From assembly GCF_004006315.1 (NCBI RefSeq), contig NZ_CP026530.1:1757501-1791100 (forward strand): a DNA stretch of 33,600 nucleotides, given 5' to 3'. Positions within the stretch are counted from its first letter, which is position 1; every line of letters starts with the position of its first letter. A program made the translations under genes and the position numbers. Origin of the DNA: Nautilia sp. PV-1 (lineage in GTDB: Bacteria > Campylobacterota > Campylobacteria > Campylobacterales > Nautiliaceae). The notes below the pieces were generated by a model. The model did not search any database. It saw nothing but the letters and a program-made list of their open reading frames with translations, and was not told the origin of the DNA. This document shows positions 6,810 through 13,447 of the stretch, in pieces.

Positions 6810-7206
6810 CAGTCATTTCGGCAGGAGTCAGAATTTTCACTTTTGATGTTTTAAAGCCTTTTTTATCTCTTGTAACTATATAATCTATACCTTTCATATA
6901 TGCGCTTGAATAAACAATGCTGTCTTCAAAATCGTTAAAACTGCTATTTAGCGCTTCAAGCAAAACCGCTTTGTTAACCTCGGCTATTTCAAACAGTTTT
7001 AAAAGTTTATATACTATTTCATCCGCCGTTTTTTTATTAAGAGACTTTGAAGTTAAATAATGTATTGTATTTATACTTGAAGCACATAAAAAACCTTCAA
7101 TCTTTTTATTTTCAACTGCACTGAAAATTTTATACATTTCTTCAAAAAACGGCTCTCTTTGTAAGAAGAAATCGAGAACGACATTTATATCAAGTAATAT
7201 TTTCAT
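6799..7206 (-). CDS. PIN-domain ribonuclease toxin (VapC-like)
   Basis: 135-residue PIN-domain protein, presumed RNase toxin of a type II toxin-antitoxin pair. The acidic active-site residues are visible: Asp6 (LLDINVVLDFF), Glu or Asp in FNDFEDSIVYSSA (about 92-95), and Asp in DYIVTRDKKGF (about 108-114). The family normally cleaves RNA, tRNA in several cases; the target here is unknown. The start overlaps the antitoxin stop by four bases (ATGA), the usual arrangement in which the antitoxin is made first. Confidence 0.85.
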   Translation of the reverse strand: MKILLDINVVLDFFLQREPFFEEMYKIFSAVENKKIEGFLCASSINTIHYLTSKSLNKKTADEIVYKLLKLFEIAEVNKAVLLEALNSSFNDFEDSIVYSSAYMKGIDYIVTRDKKGFKTSKVKILTPAEMTAKL

Positions 7207-7424
7207 AAATATTTTTCTTCCAAATGTTTTTTATAATCTTCAATTTTTACATCTTTTAAAATTCCTGCCAAAGAATCGGTAATAGGAGCGGATTGATTTT
7301 TTTCAAGTAGTGATTTAAAAAATTCATTAACTATTGCTGATACACTCGTATTTTTCTTTTTTGCATATTTTTTTATTTTTTCAATAAGTTCTTTATCACT
7401 GTAAAGAGTAATTTTTGCATTCAT
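7203..7424 (-). CDS. antitoxin with N-terminal ribbon-helix-helix-like domain (DUF6364-type)
   Basis: 73 residues. The N-terminal half (AKITLYSDKELIEKIKKYAK, then NTSVSAIVNEFFKSLL) fits a ribbon-helix-helix DNA-binding fold. The C-terminal part (DSLAGILKDVKIEDYKKHLE) is the type that wraps around the PIN toxin. It is the first gene of the pair, behind a minus-strand TATAAT at 7459-7454 that faces the trmH promoter. Autorepression by the toxin-antitoxin complex is expected for the class but not shown here. Confidence 0.8.
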   Translation of the reverse strand: MNAKITLYSDKELIEKIKKYAKKKNTSVSAIVNEFFKSLLEKNQSAPITDSLAGILKDVKIEDYKKHLEEKYL

Positions 7425-7437
7425 TTTAATCCTTGTT

Positions 7438-7477
7438 GTATAGTTTATTTATTATTATACGACAATTTTAGTATAAT
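7438..7477. promoter_or_regulatory. divergent promoters of the toxin-antitoxin pair and trmH
   Basis: Two back-to-back -10 boxes: TATAAT on the minus strand (7459-7454) and TATAAT on the plus strand (7472-7477). An imperfect inverted repeat GTATA (7438-7442) / TATAC (7456-7460) spans the antitoxin promoter and could be its operator. Confidence 0.45.
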
Positions 7478-7497
7478 TTCAACAAAAAAGGAAAACC

Positions 7498-8127
7498 TTG
7501 TATCTTGTAAGCGAAGAGCGTCTTGAAAAAATGAAAAGTATTTTAAACACCCGTCAAAATACCCTGAGGGTTTTTATGGATTATGTATTCTCATCACATA
7601 ACCTCTCGGCAATCGTCAGAACATGCGATGCCGTAAATGTAGGAAAGCTTTACTACAGACATCAGAGAAAAGTTAGACTTAACAACGAAATAACAATGGG
7701 TGCGCATAAATGGATATTTCACGAATATGTTGAAGATATTGAGGAATTTTATAAAAGCATTAAAAAAGAAGGCTATCAGGTGGTAGTAACGCTGCTTGAT
7801 GAGGAAACGGTCGATTTCAGGGAAGTTGATTATACAAAACCGACCTTAATAGTATTAGGCAACGAAGTGGACGGTGCAAGCGACATAAGTATAAAATACG
7901 CAGATAAAAAAGTAATAATCCCGATGTACGGAATGAGCCAGAGTCTTAACGTATCCGTAGCAAATGCGGTCATTTTGTATGAAGCTCAACGCCAAAGAGC
8001 CGCAAAAGGCATGTATGACACTCCTTCACTGCCTCAGGAACTGATTGAAAAAACCCTTAAAAAATGGGCATATGACGATATTATAGAAAAAGAGCTGAGA
8101 AGAGTAAGACACAAACCCAAAAATTAA
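7498..8127 (+). CDS. trmH: tRNA (guanosine-2'-O-)-methyltransferase, TrmH type
   Basis: SPOUT-family SAM-dependent methyltransferase of 209 residues; TrmH methylates the 2'-OH of G18 in the tRNA D loop. Motif 1 is SSHNLSAIVRTCDAVNVGKLY (about 32-52, with the catalytic Arg), motif 2 LIVLGNEVDGAS, and motif 3 IPMYGMSQSLNVSVANAVIL forming the SAM knot. The C-terminal tail WAYDDIIEKELRRVRHK is typical of TrmH. The start is TTG six bases after AAAGG; the next ATG (7531) would remove the N-terminal helix. Ends one base before the convergent lipoprotein gene. Confidence 0.88.
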   Translation: MYLVSEERLEKMKSILNTRQNTLRVFMDYVFSSHNLSAIVRTCDAVNVGKLYYRHQRKVRLNNEITMGAHKWIFHEYVEDIEEFYKSIKKEGYQVVVTLLDEETVDFREVDYTKPTLIVLGNEVDGASDISIKYADKKVIIPMYGMSQSLNVSVANAVILYEAQRQRAAKGMYDTPSLPQELIEKTLKKWAYDDIIEKELRRVRHKPKN

Positions 8128-8268
8128 TTATTGAGTGTCCAGCTCTTTCCATGCTTTATTTGCATCCTGTTTTTGCATTTGTATGGAATTGGCTTTATTT
8201 ACTTCCTGCTTGGAACTGCATCCCGTAATAAAAAAAAGAACACAGATACCAAATAAAATTTTTTTCAT
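8128..8268 (-). CDS. very small lipoprotein, unknown function
   Basis: 46-residue reading frame with a type II signal peptide: MKKILFGICVLFFITGCSS, lipobox ITGC with the lipidated Cys at residue 17. The mature part is only 30 residues, charged, with NKANSIQMQKQDANKAWKEL. It starts one base after the stop of the CAP protein (TAG-A-ATG) and has AAGGA upstream, so it is translated from the same message. The family is not recognised. Good signal sequence and start context make it very likely real. Confidence 0.75.
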   Translation of the reverse strand: MKKILFGICVLFFITGCSSKQEVNKANSIQMQKQDANKAWKELDTQ

Positions 8269-8269
8269 T

Positions 8270-9427
8270 CTAATCCTTTATAATTAATGTAATCCGTCTG
8301 TTTTTGGTGTAAATTTTAAGTTTTTTATTATTTTTGCCGGAAATATTGAGATAAAGGGTATTGGCGTCTTTATAACCGATTTTGTTAATGGTAAGCCCTC
8401 TTCTGAATTCATATTTTAAATCGGAAAGTTTATCGTTTTTATTTAAAGGTTTAAAATAAATCAGGTATGTAATATTCGGTTTTATATAATATTTTCCTTT
8501 ATTGCCTATTACGTTAATTACAGGGATATATTTATCCTCCACTTCAAAAGACCATTTATAACTTTTGATTTTACCGTCTATTACAAAATCGGCTTCGACA
8601 TTGTATTTTGCTCCGTATTCCAGTCTTTGCAGCGGAAATAAAACAAAATCGGTTTTTTTAAGCATATGATTTTCGTCGGTTTCAGATGTAATTATTTTAA
8701 CATCGTTAACAGGCATTTTCCCTTTATACAGAGTAAATGTAATAAGCTGTATTTTCTTGTTTTTATAATAATACGGATTAAAGCTTATACTTACAGGATA
8801 ACCGCAGACTCCATAATCCGGAAGAGGATCGGGTATTTCATCATAAAAAACAGGCGGAGTGTTTTTCATACCGTTATACGGCCAGAACACAACTTTGGGA
8901 TTATTCTGCATATTTGCAATATATACTTCTTTTGGAATTATTTTATTTTTATCCCTGCAAAGACCTGCAAACCCGCTGTTAAATTTTTCCAAATTATCAC
9001 AGGCTTCACTAATATATTTATTTCCCATATCATATACATAAATATCGTTTAAACGGTAATAGCCTATTTCGTTAATATTAAAATTCAAAAAAGCAAGTCT
9101 GTGATATATTGCACTGAACAAATCTTTAACAGATTCTTTATAGCTTTTTTCTCCTTTTGAAATATTTTCAATAACAAACCTGGAAGGATAACCGCAGCTC
9201 ATTGCCCTGTCAGCCGGAGTAACGCCGGCGAATCTGTATCCGTATTTTTTTTCGTAATGAGAAAATTCATTGTTTTTAAACATATATTTTGCATGCAGTT
9301 TTGCGGCAAAATCCAAAGAAGGATTATCTTCCAATGAGTTCAAACCCACAGCGCTTCTGTATTCGTTTATAATAAAAAGAGGATTGGCAAAAAGAAAAAC
9401 GGCTAAAAAGATTATAATCTTTTTCAA
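8270..9427 (-). CDS. secreted CAP/SCP-domain protein
   Basis: 385 residues with a signal peptide (about 1-14, ending LFANP), then a CAP (SCP-like) domain over about 17-140: NEYRSAVGLNSLEDNPSLD, FSHYEKK, VTPADRAMSCGY and VIENISKG are its typical blocks. The remaining 240 residues are beta-rich, with PVSISFNPYYY and two possible Ig-like units, and end without an anchor. Bacterial CAP proteins are extracytoplasmic, but their roles are mostly unknown. The start overlaps the metallo-beta-lactamase-fold gene by four bases. Confidence 0.8.
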   Translation of the reverse strand: MKKIIIFLAVFLFANPLFIINEYRSAVGLNSLEDNPSLDFAAKLHAKYMFKNNEFSHYEKKYGYRFAGVTPADRAMSCGYPSRFVIENISKGEKSYKESVKDLFSAIYHRLAFLNFNINEIGYYRLNDIYVYDMGNKYISEACDNLEKFNSGFAGLCRDKNKIIPKEVYIANMQNNPKVVFWPYNGMKNTPPVFYDEIPDPLPDYGVCGYPVSISFNPYYYKNKKIQLITFTLYKGKMPVNDVKIITSETDENHMLKKTDFVLFPLQRLEYGAKYNVEADFVIDGKIKSYKWSFEVEDKYIPVINVIGNKGKYYIKPNITYLIYFKPLNKNDKLSDLKYEFRRGLTINKIGYKDANTLYLNISGKNNKKLKIYTKNRRITLIIKD

Positions 9428-10119
9428 AACTCTATCACCCTTCCGACGCCTCCGGGAATGTAATTTTCCCCGTAAGCGTCTTTAAACATTTCAATAGCCC
9501 TGTCACCGCTGCAATGCGTAGGAGTTACGTATTCTACACCCAAGCTTTTAAGCTCTCTTATAGTTTCGGTTATTTCTGCTTCAGGGCTTCTCATAAGATG
9601 GAATCCTCCTAAAGCATACAATACGGGCTTATTCAGCATTTCTATTGCCCTTTTTACAATATTTACGATTCCCGGATGCGCACATCCGGTCACAACCACG
9701 CTAAATTCCCCCTCGTCAATCACAAGACTCTGCTCTCCCACAGGCTCCATTACGCCCGTAGTGTAAAAACTTCCAAAAAGTTTCTTAGGATTACTGTCCG
9801 CTACAATTGTTTCACGTGAAAGCGTCTTTAAATCCCTTATATAAAGCTTTGAAAGTGAATTAGGAAGTATCAGGCTCATTTTTCTGTTTACGTCCACAAT
9901 ACTGTCGATTCCGCCTATATGATCCCAGTGAGGATGAGATATAAAAAGGTATTTAAATTCATTAATATCAAATCCCATTTTTGCTATGTTTCTTACAAGC
10001 GCACGCCCGTTGCTTCCCGTATCAAAAAGAAAATAGTCATTGATTACACACGAAAACCCCCAAAAACTTTCCAGTTTTTCGTTTGCTATGTAATTGTCAA
10101 ATACTATGCTGAACTGCAT
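9424..10119 (-). CDS. metallo-beta-lactamase-fold hydrolase, COG1237 type
   Basis: 231 residues. The metal-binding HxHxDH is HPHWDH (62-67); further ligands are in TGCAHPGIVNIV (144-155), ALGGFHL (169-175) and the late THCSG. The GCAHPG block is the hallmark of COG1237, a family that includes a proposed methanopterin-pathway enzyme acting on ribofuranosylaminobenzene phosphate; that reaction cannot be assumed here. It is the first gene of the unit with the CAP protein and lipoprotein. A parS-like 16-mer lies within its coding region at 9808-9823. Confidence 0.82.
   Translation of the reverse strand: MQFSIVFDNYIANEKLESFWGFSCVINDYFLFDTGSNGRALVRNIAKMGFDINEFKYLFISHPHWDHIGGIDSIVDVNRKMSLILPNSLSKLYIRDLKTLSRETIVADSNPKKLFGSFYTTGVMEPVGEQSLVIDEGEFSVVVTGCAHPGIVNIVKRAIEMLNKPVLYALGGFHLMRSPEAEITETIRELKSLGVEYVTPTHCSGDRAIEMFKDAYGENYIPGGVGRVIEF
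9808..9823. promoter_or_regulatory. parS-like site, third and weakest copy
   Basis: TGTTTCACGTGAAAGC matches the ParB-binding consensus TGTTTCACGTGAAACA at 14 of 16 positions, with the central 14 bases exact. It is inside the COG1237 gene, where it encodes SRET. Confidence 0.5.
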
Positions 10120-10322
10120 TTTTTACCTTTGTTTTTTCATATTTTAGCACAACCGTCTAAAGCATAATAGACAGTTTAAACTTTTTTTTAATTATAAAGC
10201 AAACTTTTATATGCACTTAACGGTATTATTGCAATTTTTCGGTTGAAATGTAAGGGTTATAAAAAAAAGAAAGGGCGGGAGTTTTTATATAGTTTTTAAA
10301 TACGATTGGCTGATTTTCATTC

Positions 10323-10562
10323 TTACATATATCTGTGTTTGCCTGTTTTAATAAAAAGCACTGAAAATTCTTCCCAGTCATAAAGATGAATTAAAATTCC
10401 GAGCTTATCATCGGCTATACAGGTTGAGCCTGTTGCGCTTGTCTTCCAAAAGTTATAAAACGGCAGTTTTTTAATGTCTTCCTCTCTCACATAGTCCTGA
10501 TTATCAATATTATATACTTTTAATCCAAAATAAGTTGTTCTTTCTTTATTGTTAGAAGACAT
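10323..10562 (-). CDS. small uncharacterised protein
   Basis: 79 residues, no signal peptide or membrane segment, mixed alpha/beta with several aromatic residues (LPFYNFWKTSATGSTCIADD, HLYDWEEFSVLF). The ATG at 10562 is chosen because AAAAGG lies six bases upstream; a TTG two codons earlier is unlikely. It stands alone, with about 200 bp downstream and 100 bp upstream without genes. I do not recognise the family. Confidence 0.6.
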   Translation of the reverse strand: MSSNNKERTTYFGLKVYNIDNQDYVREEDIKKLPFYNFWKTSATGSTCIADDKLGILIHLYDWEEFSVLFIKTGKHRYM

Positions 10563-10661
10563 TTGCAACCTTTTTATAATTTTGTTGGAATAATTATAAT
10601 ATATTTTTTTCGTTGGACTATTTTATGAAAAGCTGGATTATCTTGTGAGAATTACGTATCT

Positions 10662-11024
10662 TTATTCTTCCGCCAAGCCCAAATTTTTAAGTCTTTTTTT
10701 AATGCTTTTCCAAAGCATTTTATGATTATCGGGAAAAAGCATATTTATAACTTCATCGTCAAGCGCATATTTCCAAACGACTTCGGGAGTAAATATAGTA
10801 TTCATTTCATACAAATCCATATGGGTTAGAATTTTTGAAAACCATCTTTTTTTTACGTCTTCGTCTGCGTTGGCGAACATAACTAAAAACTCATCGGGAT
10901 TTAAACTGCTATCCCACAATATCCTCTCTAACCATTCGGCTATTTCTCTTTGTTTTTCAACGGGCATTTCGGATATATGCCCGAACATCTCTTTAGTTTT
11001 TTTTATTTCTTCGGCTGTAGGCAT
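10662..11024 (-). CDS. uncharacterised helical protein, third gene of a small cassette
   Basis: 120 residues, acidic and largely helical (MPTAEEIKKTKEMFGHISEM, LFPDNHKMLWKSIKKRLK), cytoplasmic by composition. The start ATG abuts the stop of the coiled-coil gene upstream (TAA-ATG), so the two are translated together. Family not recognised. Context suggests it works with the two upstream genes, but no function can be given. Confidence 0.65.
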   Translation of the reverse strand: MPTAEEIKKTKEMFGHISEMPVEKQREIAEWLERILWDSSLNPDEFLVMFANADEDVKKRWFSKILTHMDLYEMNTIFTPEVVWKYALDDEVINMLFPDNHKMLWKSIKKRLKNLGLAEE

Positions 11025-11582
11025 TTATTTAACCGGAAGCCCTATTGACACAGTCCCGTCCGGAAGTCTATATCTATAGTCAGGATCTCTTATAGTTTTT
11101 ATTTCGGTTTTTATTTCGTATTCCATTTTGTTAAGTCTGTTTAATACGTCTTTGTGGTGTTGGATAAGGTTGTCGCTTATATCAACTTGATTTCTACTTA
11201 ACATTCTAACCACGTCTCCTCCTAATTCGTCTAACTCATTATGAATATACTCTTTCAGTTTCTCAAATTTTTCCCCGTTGTCGATTAGTCCGGCTATGCC
11301 TTTTAGTTTTTCGTCTATTTCGCCCATCAGTTTTTCATCGTTTTTGTCAAGCGCTTTTTTTATAAAATCCGCAAGCGTCATTACGACTTCCTCCGCTAAC
11401 GCTTTATAAAACTTTTTAGTTTCCTCTTTTGTTTCCTGTGCGTTTTCTTTTGCTTCCTTTACCTCATCCTTCACTTCGGCTAATTCTTTTCTTAACTGCT
11501 CGTTTTCGGATATGAGGGAGTCGATTTTGCTGTTTTGTTCTTCCACTTTTTCAAGGATTTTTATTAAAATGTCTTCGTTCAT
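11025..11582 (-). CDS. uncharacterised coiled-coil protein, second gene of the cassette
   Basis: 185 residues. A long charged coiled coil runs from about residue 5 to 60 (EQNSKIDSLISENEQLRKEL, repeated KEAKEN/ETKEETKK), followed by helical segments and a short C-terminal tail with RDPDYRYRLPDGTVSIGLP that looks like a small folded or binding motif. No membrane segment. Thirteen bases separate it from the gene upstream. The domain layout suggests a structural or scaffold protein; the family is not recognised. Confidence 0.65.
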   Translation of the reverse strand: MNEDILIKILEKVEEQNSKIDSLISENEQLRKELAEVKDEVKEAKENAQETKEETKKFYKALAEEVVMTLADFIKKALDKNDEKLMGEIDEKLKGIAGLIDNGEKFEKLKEYIHNELDELGGDVVRMLSRNQVDISDNLIQHHKDVLNRLNKMEYEIKTEIKTIRDPDYRYRLPDGTVSIGLPVK

Positions 11583-11595
11583 TTTAATTCCTTTA

Positions 11596-11895
11596 TTAAA
11601 CTTTTACCTGTCCGTCAAACTGCTTTACAGACTCCTGCACAATCTGGTTGTATTTTTCGAAATACCCGTCATACTCTTTTCTGATTTCTTTATATCTTTC
11701 TTCAAGACCGTCAATACTGTCAGCCCCGTTAATTCTAATGCTGTTGGATAACTCAAGCGCTTTTTTCTGCAGGGTTTTTATTCTTTCGGCATCTTTAAGT
11801 TCTTCTCTCTTAACTGCGATATCCTCATACCAGGCTAGCTGCCCTATGACATCCGCAAGTCCGGCAAGTATTACTTCTGTTTTTAACGAATCCAT
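11596..11895 (-). CDS. uncharacterised helical protein, first gene of the cassette
   Basis: 99 residues from the ATG at 11895, which has AAAGGA six bases upstream; the longer TTG frame (11913) lacks a ribosome binding site. Nearly all helical, starting MDSLKTEVILAGLADVIGQL and then rich in Lys, Glu and Tyr (LEERYKEIRKEYDGYFEKYN). No signal or membrane segment. The three genes 11895-10662 read as one operon. Function unknown. Confidence 0.65.
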   Translation of the reverse strand: MDSLKTEVILAGLADVIGQLAWYEDIAVKREELKDAERIKTLQKKALELSNSIRINGADSIDGLEERYKEIRKEYDGYFEKYNQIVQESVKQFDGQVKV

Positions 11896-11955
11896 TATCA
11901 TTCCTTTAAACAAACTTTTTCTATTATAGCACTTTTTTATTAAAATTCTAAAATT

Positions 11956-12573
11956 TTATTTTAAATCTTTTTTCCCCTTTACAACTTTAAAAGCTCCGCC
12001 GTTGCAGCCGTTTATTCCGAATGTCAGACTATCAAGACTGTCGCCGTAAAGGTTTTCTTTGCATTCAAAATCATTAAACCCGGCTTTTTTCATAAGGTTT
12101 ATTATATCGTTTTTGGTAAAAAATGTAGCAGGTGCGTAAAATTTGGATTTTGCTTTGTTTTTTTCATACATTCTGCCAAGAGGCGAATCCAGATCAACAA
12201 AGGCAACTAAAAGATATCCGCCTTTTTTAAGTGCTCTATAACAATTAGAAATAGTTTTTTCAGGATCTTTTACAAAGCATATTGTCGTCACCATCAATAT
12301 AAAATCAAATTCATCCTCAAAATCCATCTCTTCAGCCGTGGTTTCAACAACTTTCAAACCTTTGCTTCTTGCGATTTCAGCCATTTTACGGCTCGGTTCT
12401 ATCCCGAATTTGATACCAAGAGGCGCCGCAAACCTCCCGCTTCCGACTCCCACTTCCATCCCTCTGCCTTTTGGCAAAAGGGTTTTTACGGTTTTAAGCT
12501 CTTCTTCATAGATTTCATGATATTTTTCAAACCACTCTTCATAGTCTTTATAATATAAATCAAAAAGGCTCAT
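11956..12573 (-). CDS. class I SAM-dependent methyltransferase
   Basis: 205 residues with the Rossmann methyltransferase fold. Motif I is GMEVGVGSGRFA (about 38-49), the acidic motif II is in IEPSRKMAEIA, and LILMVTTICFVKDPEKTISN with LKKGGYLLVAF are the usual later blocks (Methyltransf_11 type). The tail FGINGCNGGAFKVVKGKK is unusual, with a Cys and Gly cluster. The substrate cannot be deduced. It lies 24 bp downstream of nrdG and may be read from the same message. Confidence 0.82.
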   Translation of the reverse strand: MSLFDLYYKDYEEWFEKYHEIYEEELKTVKTLLPKGRGMEVGVGSGRFAAPLGIKFGIEPSRKMAEIARSKGLKVVETTAEEMDFEDEFDFILMVTTICFVKDPEKTISNCYRALKKGGYLLVAFVDLDSPLGRMYEKNKAKSKFYAPATFFTKNDIINLMKKAGFNDFECKENLYGDSLDSLTFGINGCNGGAFKVVKGKKDLK

Positions 12574-12597
12574 AAATCCTCTTTTTGTCTGATTATA

Positions 12598-13275
12598 CTA
12601 AAAATTCCTAAATTCTACGGGTATTAAGCCTGATATTTTGGAAGTGTCTAATTTTCTTTTTTGAGGACCTATATTTCCTAATGTTTCTTTATCGGATTCG
12701 AAGTAGTTTTGAAGGTAATATATGCCTTTGTAGCCTTTATTATGCAGTGTTTTGATTATTTCGTTTATATCGTTTTCATCCAACAAATCTGTATGAACGG
12801 TTGTGCGGACTTCAAATTCAACGTTACTCGATATTAAAAAATCAAGTGTTTTTTCGTATCTGTCAAAATGTCTGCTTTTTGTAACGGTTTCAAACTTTTC
12901 GGGCGGGGCTTTAAAATCAAGCGCGATATAATCGACAAGATTTTCATCAACCATCTGTTTAATGACGTCAAAATTCAGTCCGTTGGTGTCGAGCTTGATT
13001 TCAAAACCCATCTCTTTAATTTTTCTGCTAAAAGGAATAATATTTTTATAAAGCGTGGCTTCACCGCCTGTAAAACTTACACCGTCAAGTAGCCCTACAC
13101 GCTTTTTCAAAAATTCCAGCACCTCGTCTTCTTCTATCTGTTTTTCCCCAAATACGACGTCTTTGTTATAACAGTAAGGACAGCGCATATTACAGCCGCT
13201 AAACCATAAAATCGCACAAAGACGCCCGGGAAAGTCAAGAGAAGAAAACTTTTGAATAGAATAAATACCTAACAT
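12598..13275 (-). CDS. nrdG: anaerobic ribonucleotide reductase activating protein
   Basis: Radical SAM enzyme that uses SAM and a 4Fe-4S cluster to create the glycyl radical of class III ribonucleotide reductase. The cluster motif CNMRCPYC is at 28-35 (Cys28, 32, 35). SFTGGEATLY near 67-76 is the GGE SAM-binding motif. 225 residues, the longer NrdG form close to those of thermophiles. The start overlaps the end of the small glycyl-radical gene by seven bases, so expression is coupled to its presumed substrate. Confidence 0.92.
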   Translation of the reverse strand: MLGIYSIQKFSSLDFPGRLCAILWFSGCNMRCPYCYNKDVVFGEKQIEEDEVLEFLKKRVGLLDGVSFTGGEATLYKNIIPFSRKIKEMGFEIKLDTNGLNFDVIKQMVDENLVDYIALDFKAPPEKFETVTKSRHFDRYEKTLDFLISSNVEFEVRTTVHTDLLDENDINEIIKTLHNKGYKGIYYLQNYFESDKETLGNIGPQKRKLDTSKISGLIPVEFRNF

Positions 13276-13436
13276 TCTTTGAAATAAGTTCTTTCTTTAT
13301 GCTCTGCTTTTTTACCGATATTAAAACTTTCAACAGGTCTGTGATAACCCATTACTCTTGTATAAACCATGCATTTTTGTCTTTTTTCTTTTACTTTTTC
13401 TAAAATTTCTTCTTTTGATAATGTTTTTACTTCCAT
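13269..13436 (-). CDS. stand-alone glycyl-radical domain of class III ribonucleotide reductase
   Basis: 55-residue protein between nrdD and nrdG. After a charged helix (LSKEEILEKVKEKRQK) it contains CMVYTRVMGYHRPVESFNIG, which matches the C-terminal glycyl-radical loop of NrdD (pattern YxRVxGYxRPV-x-x-x-N-x-GK); Gly30 is the predicted radical site. Its own AAAAGGAGAGAGA ribosome binding site precedes the ATG, and its frame differs from that of nrdD. It therefore supplies, as a separate polypeptide, the part missing from the end of nrdD. It should dock on NrdD and be activated by NrdG; that is inference. Confidence 0.85.
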   Translation of the reverse strand: MEVKTLSKEEILEKVKEKRQKCMVYTRVMGYHRPVESFNIGKKAEHKERTYFKEC

Positions 13437-13447
13437 TCTCTCTCCTT

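Noticed and set aside
7718-7733. TTTCACGAA in trmH as a further parS copy
   Set aside because: Only the left core matches; the right half-site is absent.
10120-10322. Possible small gene in the 200-bp gap
   Set aside because: Only an 11-codon frame and AT-rich tracts are seen; no terminator, RNA or gene could be supported.
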